The notes below the pieces were generated by a model that saw only the letters and a list, made by a program, of their open reading frames with translations, was not told where the DNA came from and did not search any database. A stretch of 51,660 bases of DNA, from assembly GCA_023248955.1 (NCBI GenBank), contig JAHFDP010000021.1, forward strand, positions 1 through 51,660, read 5' to 3'. The position numbers were made by a program, and so were the translations under genes. Source of the DNA: Deltaproteobacteria bacterium (GTDB lineage: Bacteria > Myxococcota > Myxococcia > Myxococcales > JAHFDP01). Positions 1-8,407 of this stretch are shown here, one piece after another (the first letter of the stretch is position 1; every line of letters starts with the position of its first letter).

Positions 1-708
1 ACGCTCGACAAGGGCGAAGCCGTCACGCGCATCTCGGTCAAGACCGCCATCTACCAACTCGGCGAGCCAGCCATTCCCGAGCTAACGCTTCGCGCGGAAA
101 CGCCGCAAGGCCCGCGCACGCTCGTCGTTCCCGCGCAGAAAGTAAAAGTGGCCTCGGTGATCGCTGGCGCCCCGGGCGAAGCGCCGCAGCCCAAAGACAT
201 TCGGCCCCCCGTTCCGCTCATCCGCCGCTCCTTGCTTGTGCTCTGGATCGCCCTCGGCGTTGGTCTGCTGATGTGTGCGATTGTTTTACTGGTGCGTTGG
301 CTCTCCCGGCCGAAGGCCCTGTGCGCCGCACCACCGCCGCCGCCGCGTCCCGCCGAGGAGATCGCGCTGGCGAAGCTGGAGCAGCTCGTCAACGCGCCGC
401 ACGATCGAACTTTCTTCTTCACGCTCTCGGAAATTTTGCGCGAATACCTCGGTCGCCGTTTCGCGTTCGATGCACTCGACATGACCACCGCGGAGTTGTG
501 CGAAACACTCTCGCACCACGCGACACCCGGACTCGACTACGACGCGTTTGTCGCCGCTTGGGGCGAAGGCGATCTCTACCGATTCGCCAACGTTCCGCCG
601 TCCGAAGGTGCGTGTAAAAAGGCGCTGGAATCCGCGCGTGAGCTGGTGCTGACGACGACGCGTGCTGTCGCGGAACGAGCGCGCGCTGAATTGCGGGTGG
701 CGTCATGA
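1..708 (+). CDS. Bat-operon membrane protein with DUF4381-like layout, 5'-truncated
   Basis: The reading frame is open from the first base, so the N-terminus lies outside the window; 235 residues are visible. The first ~60 residues look like the end of an extracytoplasmic beta-rich domain. One membrane segment follows at visible residues ~78-101 (LLVLWIALGVGLLMCAIVLL), then a Pro-rich linker (APPPPPRPAEE) and a helical cytoplasmic domain. This layout, and its position directly upstream of batA, match the DUF4381/BatD-like proteins found in Bat/MoxR operons. The stop overlaps the batA start as ATGA at 705-708, indicating translational coupling. The function is unknown; a role in membrane assembly of the Bat complex is inferred only from context. 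Confidence 0.75.
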   Translation, partial: TLDKGEAVTRISVKTAIYQLGEPAIPELTLRAETPQGPRTLVVPAQKVKVASVIAGAPGEAPQPKDIRPPVPLIRRSLLVLWIALGVGLLMCAIVLLVRWLSRPKALCAAPPPPPRPAEEIALAKLEQLVNAPHDRTFFFTLSEILREYLGRRFAFDALDMTTAELCETLSHHATPGLDYDAFVAAWGEGDLYRFANVPPSEGACKKALESARELVLTTTRAVAERARAELRVAS

Positions 709-1718
709 TCCCCTCAGGTTTCCATCTCGCTTCCCCTTGGGCTCTACTCGCCGTCCTCCTCGTGATCCCCACTGCGATCTGGGCGCTCCGCCTCTTCCGC
801 CGCCGTCCGGCACTGCGCGTCTCCTCCACTATTCTCCTCGGCAGCTTGCCGCGCACTTGGGCCAGCCGCCTCTCGTGGCTTCCGCTCGCTTGCCTCATCG
901 CCGCCGCTGCGCTCAGCGCGCTGGCTTTGTCGCGACCGCGCATTCCCGGTGCACAGCAGCGCGATATCTCCGTCGAAGGAATCGATATCGTTGTGGCCTT
1001 CGACGTCTCCACCTCGATGCTGGCCGCCGACTTCAAGCCGAAGAACCGCCTCTTCGTCGCCAAAGAAGTTCTCAAGAGCTTCATCGAAACACGCAGCAGC
1101 GATCGCGTCGGTCTCATCGCCTTCGCCTCCGAAGCCTATACGCAGTGTCCGCTCACGCTCGACCAGCACGTACTGCTCTCCATTCTCGGGAGCATTCGCA
1201 CCGGCATTATTCCCGACGGCACCGCCATCGGAAACGCCATCGCCACCGCAGCCAACCGCCTGCGTGAATCCGACGCCAAGAGCAAGGTGATCCTGCTCAT
1301 CACCGACGGCGACAACAACGCGGGCAACGTCTCGCCGCTCGCGGCCGCCGAAGCCGCGTCCAAACTCGGGATCAAAATCTTCACGGTGATGGTCGGCACC
1401 GGCGGCCGCGTGCCCTACCCGACCGGCAAAGATCTCTTCGGCAATCCGTCGTACGAAATGGTCGACATCGACGTAAATCCGGATCTTCTCAAACAGATCG
1501 CGAGCACCACCGGCGGACATTTTTACGTGGCCACCGACAAAGCTTCGCTCGAAGCGGGCCTGCAAGACGTTCTTGCACGACTCGAGAAAACAAAACTCTA
1601 CGAAGCCGGCGCTTACGTTTCCTACAACGAACTGTTTCCGTTTCTCCTCTGGCCCGCGGCGGTGTTGGCGTTGCTCGCGGCGCTCCTGCGCGGAAGTCGT
1701 TTGAGGACCTTCCCATGA
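705..1718 (+). CDS. batA: BatA-like von Willebrand factor A membrane protein
   Basis: The 337-residue protein has the BatA plan: two N-terminal membrane segments (~11-30 and ~58-76), a periplasm-facing VWA domain and a C-terminal membrane segment (~315-332). The metal-ion-dependent adhesion site DVSTS is at 100-104, and further VWA signatures are GLIAFASEAY and LLITDGDNN. Bat proteins are linked to aerotolerance and envelope stress in Bacteroides and Leptospira, usually with a MoxR AAA ATPase encoded nearby; none is visible here, but the operon starts outside the window. The start ATG overlaps the upstream stop, and the end overlaps batB by 4 nt. The family call is firm; the physiological role in this organism is inferred. 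Confidence 0.9.
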   Translation: MIPSGFHLASPWALLAVLLVIPTAIWALRLFRRRPALRVSSTILLGSLPRTWASRLSWLPLACLIAAAALSALALSRPRIPGAQQRDISVEGIDIVVAFDVSTSMLAADFKPKNRLFVAKEVLKSFIETRSSDRVGLIAFASEAYTQCPLTLDQHVLLSILGSIRTGIIPDGTAIGNAIATAANRLRESDAKSKVILLITDGDNNAGNVSPLAAAEAASKLGIKIFTVMVGTGGRVPYPTGKDLFGNPSYEMVDIDVNPDLLKQIASTTGGHFYVATDKASLEAGLQDVLARLEKTKLYEAGAYVSYNELFPFLLWPAAVLALLAALLRGSRLRTFP

Positions 1719-2764
1719 CCGCGTGGCAATTTTCCTTTCTCGGCGTGAAGGCGCGCCTCGTGCATCCCGAGCATCTGGCGCTGGCCGCCCTGGCGCTTCT
1801 CGCGTTCGCCGCTGAAGGTTTTTGGCTCGTTCGTTCACGGCGACACGTCGAACGCGCCGTGTCGCCGCGCCTCGTCGATCGCATGGCACCGTCCGCCGGG
1901 CCTGGCCGTGGACTCACGCGCGCGGGTGGCGTCGCGGTTTCCATCGTACTGCTCTCGATCGCGCTGGCCCAACCGCAGTGCGGTTCGCGCACGGAGCTGG
2001 CTAAGCGGTACGGCATCGATCTGGTCGTCGCGCTGGACGCGTCCACCAGCATGCAAGCGCGCGACGTGAAACCGTCGCGGCTGGAGCGCGCCAAGCTTGA
2101 ACTTGCTGGTCTCATCGATCGACTAAAAGGCGATCGCATCGCGATTGTCGTCTTCGCTGGTGACGCTTTCGTGCAATGCCCGCTCACCACCGACTACTCC
2201 GCCGCGAAACTTTTTTTGCGCGCCATCATCACCGACGCCGTCCCGCAACAAGGAACCGCCCTAGCCCGCGCGCTCGCCACCAGCAACGAGCTACTAACCG
2301 CAGCGGACCTCGGTGCCAAAGGCCGAGCGGTGGTGCTGCTCTCCGACGGCGAAGATCACGAAGGCGCCGCGCTGGACGAAGCGCAAAAACTCAGCGACGC
2401 CGGCGCGCGCATCTATACCGTCGGAATCGGCTCGGTCTCCGGCGAACCGATTCCGATCGTCGACAAGGAAGGCAACGTTCACGGTTATAAAAAAGATCGT
2501 GCCGGCAACACGGTGATGACGCGGCTCAACGAAGACATCCTGCGCGAGATTGCCGACAAAGGCGGCGGCCGCTATGTGCACAGCGCGCGCGGTGATTTGG
2601 GCGTTGGGGAAATCGCCGAAGAGCTGGACCGGATGCAAAAGGCCGAGCTCGCAAGCAGCCTCACCGTGCAGTACGACGAGCGTTACCAGGCCTTCGTGGC
2701 ACCCGCGCTCGCGCTCTTGCTTTTGGCACTGCTCGCCGGCGACGGCCGCTGGAGGCGCGCATGA
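1715..2764 (+). CDS. batB: BatB-like VWA membrane protein
   Basis: This 349-residue paralogue of BatA has membrane segments at ~20-38 and ~70-86, a VWA domain with a complete MIDAS motif (DASTS at 108-112), the sequence IAIVVFAGDAFVQCPL, and a C-terminal membrane helix rich in Ala and Leu. ATGA junctions at both ends (1715-1718 and 2761-2764) make this one tightly coupled operon. BatA and BatB are thought to form a membrane VWA complex with the TPR protein BatC. The Cys in the QCPLT motif is present in both BatA and BatB here. Nothing appears degenerate. Confidence 0.9.
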   Translation: MTAWQFSFLGVKARLVHPEHLALAALALLAFAAEGFWLVRSRRHVERAVSPRLVDRMAPSAGPGRGLTRAGGVAVSIVLLSIALAQPQCGSRTELAKRYGIDLVVALDASTSMQARDVKPSRLERAKLELAGLIDRLKGDRIAIVVFAGDAFVQCPLTTDYSAAKLFLRAIITDAVPQQGTALARALATSNELLTAADLGAKGRAVVLLSDGEDHEGAALDEAQKLSDAGARIYTVGIGSVSGEPIPIVDKEGNVHGYKKDRAGNTVMTRLNEDILREIADKGGGRYVHSARGDLGVGEIAEELDRMQKAELASSLTVQYDERYQAFVAPALALLLLALLAGDGRWRRA

Positions 2765-3630
2765 GGGCGATCCTGGCACTTGCGTTTTTATCAAGATTGT
2801 TTTCTGCGCAGGAACCGAACGTCCGCGATGGAAACGAAGCCTTTGCCAAGGGCGACTACGCCGCCGCGCTGAAATCTTATGACGAAGCGCTGGCCCAGAA
2901 TCCGCCGTCACCCGAGCTGCATTTCGATCGCGGCAACGCCCTCTTCAAATTGGGCCGCGCGGAAGAAGCGCACGAAGAGTTCCGCAAAGCGCTCGATGCG
3001 CAGGACGCGAATTTCAAAGAGTCGGACTACTTCAATCTCGGCAATGCGTTCGCGTCGATGCACAAACTCGACCAGGCAGTCGAGAGCTACCAGCGCGCGC
3101 TGGAGCTCAAGCCGAACGACGACGAGGCCAAATACAACCTCGAGCTGGCGTTGCGCGAACAGCAGCAGCAGAAAGAGTCGAAGGATTCCAAAAACGGGCA
3201 GGAAAAAAAAGACGACGAAAAAAAGGACGACAAGAAGAAAGAGGAGCAGCAGTCCAAGAACGATCAGGGTGCGCAGAACAAAGAGAGCACGCCGCGGAAC
3301 GACAAGGGCGAGAAAAAGGACGAGCACGCCAAGCAGGACCAAGAGAAGAAAGACGACCAGAAAACAAACCAGCAGCAAGCACAAGACAAGAAAGAGCAAG
3401 CGCAGAGCGGGAACGCACCGGATGCGGGGCAGGAGAAATCGGCACAGAAAGAGCCGCAGCAGGGCGAGCCAGGGAACGAACAGGCGCAAGCGGGACAACT
3501 GACCCAAGCGATTTCCAAGCGCGACGCGGAGCGGCTGCTCGATGCAATGCGCGCCGACGAAAAGAATTTGCAGATGTGGCAGCTCATGGCGAAAGAGCAC
3601 AAGCAGCGCGCGCTAGAGAAGGACTGGTAA
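2761..3630 (+). CDS. batC: BatC-like TPR protein with charged low-complexity tail
   Basis: The protein has 289 residues. A short hydrophobic N-terminus (MRAILALAFLSRLFSAQ) resembles a signal peptide. TPR repeats span ~20-130 (for example GNAFASMHKLDQAVESYQRA), followed by a ~110-residue region almost entirely of K, E, D, Q and N, and then a short ordered C-terminus (RLLDAMRADEKNLQMWQLM). This architecture is typical of BatC/BatE proteins. TPRs suggest a scaffold for BatA/BatB; the disordered tail could bridge the periplasm, which is inference. The stop codon TAA at 3628-3630 shares its last base with the ATG proposed for batD. Confidence 0.87.
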   Translation: MRAILALAFLSRLFSAQEPNVRDGNEAFAKGDYAAALKSYDEALAQNPPSPELHFDRGNALFKLGRAEEAHEEFRKALDAQDANFKESDYFNLGNAFASMHKLDQAVESYQRALELKPNDDEAKYNLELALREQQQQKESKDSKNGQEKKDDEKKDDKKKEEQQSKNDQGAQNKESTPRNDKGEKKDEHAKQDQEKKDDQKTNQQQAQDKKEQAQSGNAPDAGQEKSAQKEPQQGEPGNEQAQAGQLTQAISKRDAERLLDAMRADEKNLQMWQLMAKEHKQRALEKDW

Positions 3631-5519
3631 TGCGAGAAATTTTGTTTCCCCTCCCCCCTTTGCGGGGGAGGGTTAGGGTGGGGGGACCGAGTAGAAATCT
3701 TGCGGCGCTCGTTCTTCTCTTCTCCCTCGCCGCGCACGCCAACGAGGCGCCGGAGTTCACGGCCACCGTCGACCGCACCGAGATCGCCCTCGACGAAATC
3801 GTGCAACTCGACATTTCCGTCACCCTGGCCGGCCGCGGCGAAACCGGCGAGACGCAACTGCCAACCTTTCACGACTTCGACGTGGTTTCCCGCTCCCAGA
3901 TGGAACAGACCAGCTTCGTCTTCGCCAACGGAACGCCGCAGCTCAAGCGCACCACGATCTTCCAACTCGCGCTCAAGCCGCGTCACGCCGGCAGCGCAAC
4001 GATCGAGCCGGCGATACTCACGTGGCGAGGTCAGCGGTACCAGACAAACGCAGTGGCCATCACGATCTCGCCCCCCGGAAGCGGCGCGCCGCGACCACAA
4101 TCGCAGCAGCAACGAGGGAGGCCGCCCGGCTTCATCGATCCATTTGCCGAGCCCGATCTCTTCGGAGATCCGTTCGCGCAAGCGCCACCGGCCGCCAACG
4201 ACGTGGTGTTGCGCGCGGTGGTCGACAAGCCAAAGGCCTACGTGGGCGAGCAGATCACGTTGTCGCTCTATCTGCTCTCGCGCGTCGACATCTCCGGCGT
4301 GCAGAAACTCTCGCTGCCGAAGCTCGACGGCTTCTGGTCCGAGGAGATCGAGACGCCGACGCAGCTCGTTCCGGAGACGCGCTACCTCGGGGGGCTTCCC
4401 TACCGCGCCTATCTGCTCAAACGCCGTGCGCTGTTCCCGCTCAAGCCTGGCGCGCTCGCCATCGATTCGGCGGAAGTGGAAGTGGTCAGTGGCGGGTTCG
4501 GCATGATGTTCGGCGGTCAGTCGGTGCGGCGCGCGTCTGCCGCGATTTCCGTCGAGGCGCAGCCGCTGCCGTCCGACGGAAAGCCCGCTTCTTTTCCGCC
4601 CAACAACGTGGGCAGTTGGCACATCACGCTCGAGGCCGAACCGCGCGAGGTGCCGCTCGGGCAACCGGTGACCATCAAACTCCTCGCCGAGGGTCGCGGA
4701 AACGCGCGCGCATTGGTGCTGCCGCGGCTCCCGGCGATCGACGGAATTCGCGCGTACGATCCGACCACCAAGGACAGCGTCCGCGCGGTTCATGGTCACA
4801 TCGCCGGCAAACGAGAAATCGACCAGCTCGTCGTTCCAGAAAAAACGGGCACGCTGACCATCCCCTCTCTAGAAATCGCCACGTTCGATCCCGCGACGCA
4901 CCGCTACGAACTCGCGCACACGCCGCCGATCGAATTGCATGTCGGCGCAGGCGCCGCGCCATCCGCTGAGTTGCCACGCGCTGAAACGCCCGCGCAGAAC
5001 ATCCTCGAGGGCGGGCTCAAGCCGCTGCGTTACCACGCCACGCTCGAGCCGAAGCGGCCGCCGCTCTATCGCCGACCGTTTTTCGTTCCGCTCGCCGCGA
5101 CACCGCTGGCGCTCGCGTTGCTCACGATGATGTGGGGACCGCTAGCTGGCTTGTTCCGCAGCAATCCCGACGACCGACGAACTAAGCAAGCGCGCCACCG
5201 CGCACGCGCGCGCCTGAAGAACGCGGAACGCCTGAGTGCAACAGGCGAACGCGCGACCTTCATCGCCGAAGTGCAACGAACGCTCGACGAGTATGTGGAA
5301 ACGCGGCTCGGCATTCCGGAACGCGGCCTCACGCGCGACGCGCTGACCGCTGCACTTGAAACACGCGGCGTCCCAACCGCAGTGTCCAAGCGTCTCTGCA
5401 CGCTGCTCGATACCTGCGATCAGGCGCGCTTCGCGGGTGGCGACGGCGCTCCGCTGGAGACGACGCTTCATGACGCGCTCGGCGTTCTGACGGCGCTGGA
5501 AGCGAACGCGAAGCGTTAA
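3630..5519 (+). CDS. batD: BatD-like aerotolerance protein
   Basis: From the ATG at 3630 (TAATG overlap with batC) this is 629 residues. It contains beta-sandwich repeats typical of BatD (for example ATVDRTEIALDEIVQLDISV) and a membrane segment near residues ~485-503 (FFVPLAATPLALALLTMMWG), followed by a cytoplasmic helical domain. The first ~17 codons lie in a GC-rich palindromic repeat, giving an odd N-terminus (LFPLPPLRGRVRVGG) before a normal signal-peptide core (NLAALVLLFSLAAHANE). An alternative GTG start at 3678 has a GGAGG-like ribosome site 6 nt upstream, supplied by the repeat, and gives a signal peptide of ordinary length. Both starts are possible. The gene ends convergently with the next one, sharing TTAA at 5516-5519. 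Confidence 0.88.
   Translation: MREILFPLPPLRGRVRVGGPSRNLAALVLLFSLAAHANEAPEFTATVDRTEIALDEIVQLDISVTLAGRGETGETQLPTFHDFDVVSRSQMEQTSFVFANGTPQLKRTTIFQLALKPRHAGSATIEPAILTWRGQRYQTNAVAITISPPGSGAPRPQSQQQRGRPPGFIDPFAEPDLFGDPFAQAPPAANDVVLRAVVDKPKAYVGEQITLSLYLLSRVDISGVQKLSLPKLDGFWSEEIETPTQLVPETRYLGGLPYRAYLLKRRALFPLKPGALAIDSAEVEVVSGGFGMMFGGQSVRRASAAISVEAQPLPSDGKPASFPPNNVGSWHITLEAEPREVPLGQPVTIKLLAEGRGNARALVLPRLPAIDGIRAYDPTTKDSVRAVHGHIAGKREIDQLVVPEKTGTLTIPSLEIATFDPATHRYELAHTPPIELHVGAGAAPSAELPRAETPAQNILEGGLKPLRYHATLEPKRPPLYRRPFFVPLAATPLALALLTMMWGPLAGLFRSNPDDRRTKQARHRARARLKNAERLSATGERATFIAEVQRTLDEYVETRLGIPERGLTRDALTAALETRGVPTAVSKRLCTLLDTCDQARFAGGDGAPLETTLHDALGVLTALEANAKR
3648..3687. repeat. GC-rich palindromic dispersed repeat at the start of batD
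   Basis: A CCCTCCCCC arm (3649-3657) and a GGGGGAGGG arm (3664-3672) form a 9-bp stem with a 6-nt loop, followed by TTAGGGTGGGGGG. Repeats of this type are widespread in bacterial genomes; translated, they give the well-known PNPPPQRGEG or PLPPLRGRVRVGG strings. Here it overlaps the junction between batC and batD and either encodes the first residues of BatD or supplies its ribosome-binding site. Confidence 0.7.
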
Positions 5520-6523
5520 TCTCCGCCGGCGCCGCCGCCGTCGAATCCGGAGAGATACGCATCTGCGAGGTTGAGCGCCCAGGCAGCGGCGAGTCCCTCG
5601 AGTAGCTTATTTCGAATGTCGAATCGATTCTGCGCCGTCTGCCGCACGTTGTCGACGCAGGCGGGCACGTTCGCGGTGAATTCCTTCTTGCAAACCGTGT
5701 TCTGCGCGTCGCCATACGTGCTCTGCGCCGAGAGCCCCGCGAGGTGAACACCAACCGCCAAGCCGCCGAGCGCCGCGGCCGTGCCCATCACGATCCAGCC
5801 TTTCGTCACTTGCCGGTTGTAGAATTGCCCCCAACCAGGGATCAGCACACTGCGAAACACCGCACCCGATCGGCTGCGCAGCACCACCGAATCGCTCGAC
5901 AACGCGATGAGCCCCTTCGCGCCAATGGACACTTCGCTCGCACCAACAACTTTGCTTTCGTTCACCGAAAGCACGCGCGCATTCACCCGGTAAACGTCGC
6001 CGATCAGCGCCACGTTGCCGACCACCAACGCGTCGGCACCAGCGAGCTTGGCGATTTTTTCGGCGGCGTTGTCGTCCACGCCGGTGGCCTCGTTGAAGGC
6101 CAGTTCTTTCATGGCGTCCTTGATGTGCAACCGCTCGATCATCACGAAGGCGTGATCGCGTTGCAGCGCGTTTTCTAGCTCGGAGGCGACGACCGTGCCG
6201 AGCTGTTTGTCCTTCACATCACCACCGAGCTCTTCGAATTTCACCACGGCCCAACGACGATAGCGGCCACCGCCCGCCTCTTTGCCGAAAGGCTCGGCGA
6301 GGTGGTCGGCCAACTTTCGCACCTGGATGACGACGGAATCGGAACGCCCTTCCACTGGATCTGACGCAACCGGCAGCGCTGGCGCAGCGGCAACCGGTGC
6401 TGCTGGCGGTGCCGCCACCGGCGAGGGAACAACCGCGGGAGGCGCCGGAGCGGGTGCGGAGGGCGGTGGCTTTGCCGCGTGGGCGGCGGCGGAAACGAGC
6501 AAGGCGGCGAGGAAGGTGTGCAT
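5516..6523 (-). CDS. CsgG/FlgO-like exported protein with C-terminal membrane segment
   Basis: The protein has 335 residues. It has a signal peptide (MHTFLAALLVSAAAHAAK), a Pro/Ala-rich linker to ~residue 60, and then a domain like CsgG/FlgO/TolB-N proteins (RWAVVKFEELG, GTVVASELENALQ, LAGADALVVGNVALIGD). A hydrophobic stretch follows (GWIVMGTAAALGGLAVGVHL), preceded by IPGWGQFYNRQVTKGW as seen in DUF5683-like proteins. The domain occurs in outer-membrane-associated secretion and flagellar proteins; the exact role here is unknown. Its stop overlaps that of batD. The start has no clear ribosome site, but TAAACT lies 9 nt upstream, next to a mobile-element end at 6542. Confidence 0.75.
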   Translation of the reverse strand: MHTFLAALLVSAAAHAAKPPPSAPAPAPPAVVPSPVAAPPAAPVAAAPALPVASDPVEGRSDSVVIQVRKLADHLAEPFGKEAGGGRYRRWAVVKFEELGGDVKDKQLGTVVASELENALQRDHAFVMIERLHIKDAMKELAFNEATGVDDNAAEKIAKLAGADALVVGNVALIGDVYRVNARVLSVNESKVVGASEVSIGAKGLIALSSDSVVLRSRSGAVFRSVLIPGWGQFYNRQVTKGWIVMGTAAALGGLAVGVHLAGLSAQSTYGDAQNTVCKKEFTANVPACVDNVRQTAQNRFDIRNKLLEGLAAAWALNLADAYLSGFDGGGAGGD

Positions 6524-6541
6524 GCGACGCCTAGTTTACAC

Positions 6542-6621
6542 CTAAGCCGGAAATCCACAGTTACCGTGGAACCGAGGCGGCCCGCGATCGGCCGTCGCAG
6601 GTAACGGCAATTCCGGTTTAG
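6542..6621. repeat. 80-bp deletion derivative of a terminal-inverted-repeat element
   Basis: The left end (CTAAGCCGGAAATCCACAG) and the reverse complement of the right end (CTAAACCGGAATTGCCG) form imperfect inverted repeats. They match both ends of the full copy at 12378-12630, including the sub-terminal CGATCGGCCGTCGCAGGTAA. The ~170-bp interior is absent. It sits 19-98 bp upstream of the CsgG-like gene and may contribute to its promoter region. Confidence 0.7.
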
Positions 6622-6641
6622 TCGTCCTTGCCATTTGCACG

Positions 6642-6687
6642 CACGTGGATAGTCGGGTCGAGTCCAGATCGGGCCCGGCCATGACGG
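6642..6687. repeat. Degraded half copy of a dispersed palindromic repeat
   Basis: CACGTGGATAGTCGGGTCGA and GGGCCCGGCCATGACGG resemble the right arm of the repeats at 10505-10592 and 16623-16720 (CGTGGATGGCCGGGTCAAGC, then CCGGCCATGACGG), with a short insertion and point changes. It abuts the 3' end of the next minus-strand gene, like the other copies, which also lie between genes. Confidence 0.5.
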
Positions 6688-6951
6688 TTAGACTTTCGCT
6701 TCAATCTTCACGATCAACGCTTCCAACGCCTCTCGTCGCTCGAGCAACCGCTGCACACGTTCGTAGGTGGCGCGGTCGAAAATCGTGACCAGCAGCGGCG
6801 CGAAAAAGACCATCGCCTGGCTGCCCACGAACGACAACGGCTTCATCGACTCGAGCATGAAAATCGCTGGCGCGTCGAGTCGCAGCTCAACCACGCGCGT
6901 CGCGATGCCCTCGAGAAACGCATCTTCTTCTGGCGAAATCGAACCCGTCAT
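6688..6951 (-). CDS. Small hypothetical protein
   Basis: The protein has 87 residues starting MTGSISPEEDAFLEG; the ATG overlaps the upstream stop (ATGA at 6948-6951). A moderately hydrophobic middle (FVGSQAMVFFAPLLVTIFD) is followed by a charged helix (VQRLLERREALEALIVKIEA). It appears to be the last gene of the dapF-rlmN transcription unit. The family is not recognised. The hydrophobic part resembles a membrane-peripheral or membrane-spanning helix, but one segment is too little to assign a role. Confidence 0.65.
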   Translation of the reverse strand: MTGSISPEEDAFLEGIATRVVELRLDAPAIFMLESMKPLSFVGSQAMVFFAPLLVTIFDRATYERVQRLLERREALEALIVKIEAKV

Positions 6952-7358
6952 TTCGTCTTTCCCAAACGCGCATCGACGAACGCACACACCGCGGCGCGCG
7001 CAGGATCGCCAGTCGCGGGTAGTCGCAAATAGATCCCACGTGGACCGTCCAGCACAGAGCGGCGTGCGAACGGCGAAAGCAAAAGGCCACGCTGCTCATC
7101 GACGCGCCGCCGCAGTGTCGACCAAGGACGCCTCTGCTGCATCCCGAGAAAATGTACCGTCACATCGTCATCGTTCAGGACGAATCGCGACGGTAAAAAG
7201 AAACGCGCGGTGGCCGCGAAGAGCCCGAGCGCGCCCACGGCGGCCCAGAGCGGTTCGCGCCACGCCAACGCTAGCGCGGCTTCTGTAGCCACGATTACCA
7301 GCACAGCCAGGACCGCACGCACTGGCGATTCCCACGCGGGACGTACGATCCAGGTCAC
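6948..7358 (-). CDS. Small two-helix membrane protein with PH-like C-terminus
   Basis: The protein has 136 residues, starting at a GTG that overlaps the rlmN stop (GTGA, 7355-7358). The N-terminus TWIVRPAWESPVRAVLAV leads into two adjacent hydrophobic segments (~15-32 and ~37-52). The remainder (FVLNDDDVTVHFLG, RPWSTLRRR, LDGPRGIYLRL) has the strand pattern of bacterial PH-like domains, in which short beta-strands follow a membrane hairpin. The function is unknown. Overlaps on both sides support a real, co-translated gene. No catalytic motif is visible. The PH-like assignment is by strand pattern only. Confidence 0.72.
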   Translation of the reverse strand: MTWIVRPAWESPVRAVLAVLVIVATEAALALAWREPLWAAVGALGLFAATARFFLPSRFVLNDDDVTVHFLGMQQRRPWSTLRRRVDEQRGLLLSPFARRSVLDGPRGIYLRLPATGDPARAAVCAFVDARLGKTK

Positions 7359-8407
7359 GGTACCGCTCGGCCGACGAGCATGCCGCAAGCCGCGTGCGTC
7401 TCTTTGCCGCCCGAATAACGCCGCGCGATGGGAATGCGCAGCGGTTGCAGCTGCTCGCGAAACGCGGAGAGCTCGGCGAGACTTGGCGCGGCGTAGCCAC
7501 CCGTGCCGCCGTTCATTTCGATGAGGTCCAGCCGCACCGGAAGACCGTCCAAAAGTTTTTCCAACGCGGCCGCCTCGTCCGCGCCGCAATTGACGCCTGC
7601 CATCGCGACCCAGGCGAGATTGATGCGTTCGCTCGTTACTTCGAATCGTTCGCGCAGCGCTTCGATCAACGTTTCGATCGGCCAAGCCCGCTCGTGTGGC
7701 ATCAGCTTGAGCCGGCCTTCGTGCGTCGCCGAGGCCAGCGTCACACTGAGCCGATACGGTTGCCGCTCGCGCGTGTAGCGGCGAATGGCCGGCACCACTC
7801 CCGCGGTCGAGACGGTGATGTTCTTGGCGTCGATACGTCCGCCCGCGGGATGAGAAAGAATGGCGGCGGCGCGCATCACCGCGTCGTAGTTGAGCAGCGG
7901 CTCGCCCATGCCCATGAAGACGACGCCACGAATCGGCAACGCTGAATCGGCGCGGATGGCGAGCACCTGCGCCACGATTTCGCCCGCGGTGAGGTTGCGC
8001 GAAAGTCCCATCGTTCCGGTGGCGCAAAAGGCGCAATGCAGCGAGCAGCCGACTTGTGACGAAACACACACCGTGAATTTTTCAGCGGGCACGTGCGCAT
8101 CGGGACGGCTGTGCGGGAGGGGAATGCGCACCGCTTCGACGCGCGCGCCGTCTGCGAGCTGCACGAGATACTTCACAAATCCGTCGCTCGATTCGCGGCG
8201 ATCAACAACGGTCGCGAATGCGCGCGATTCGTCCGACCAGACCGCTTCGCGCACCACGCGGCGCAGATGCCGCGCCTTCGAGAGATCTGGTTCACCGCGG
8301 CCAACCAGCGCACCGCAGATCGAACGGCATTCGCGCAAAGTGGCGCCAGTGCTGGCGCCGATGGCTTCGAGCAGCGATTCGGGTGTGTGTGACAAGAGAT
8401 CGATCAT
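7355..8407 (-). CDS. rlmN: Dual-specificity 23S rRNA/tRNA adenine-C2 methyltransferase RlmN
   Basis: The protein has 350 residues. It is a radical-SAM enzyme methylating C2 of A2503 in 23S rRNA and A37 in some tRNAs. The [4Fe-4S]-binding CxxxCxxC is present as CSLHCAFC. Both mechanistic cysteines are in place: one in CVSSQVGC, seven residues before the cluster, and one near the C-terminus in HAACGML. GVVFMGMGEPLLNYDAVMRA and NITVSTAGVVP are family signatures. The chosen ATG (8405-8407) overlaps the dapF stop; a longer open frame upstream lacks homology. It lies in an operon dapF-rlmN-two small genes with 4-nt overlaps throughout. Confidence 0.96.
   Translation of the reverse strand: MIDLLSHTPESLLEAIGASTGATLRECRSICGALVGRGEPDLSKARHLRRVVREAVWSDESRAFATVVDRRESSDGFVKYLVQLADGARVEAVRIPLPHSRPDAHVPAEKFTVCVSSQVGCSLHCAFCATGTMGLSRNLTAGEIVAQVLAIRADSALPIRGVVFMGMGEPLLNYDAVMRAAAILSHPAGGRIDAKNITVSTAGVVPAIRRYTRERQPYRLSVTLASATHEGRLKLMPHERAWPIETLIEALRERFEVTSERINLAWVAMAGVNCGADEAAALEKLLDGLPVRLDLIEMNGGTGGYAAPSLAELSAFREQLQPLRIPIARRYSGGKETHAACGMLVGRAVP

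Noticed and set aside
3160-3480. Possible DNA repeat in batC
   Set aside because: It is low-complexity coding sequence for K/E/D/Q, typical of BatC tails, not a repeat with fixed units.
3264-4799. Open frame of 511 codons on the minus strand, antisense to batC and batD
   Set aside because: It has no recognisable domain and lies opposite clear Bat genes; GC-rich codon bias leaves long antisense frames.
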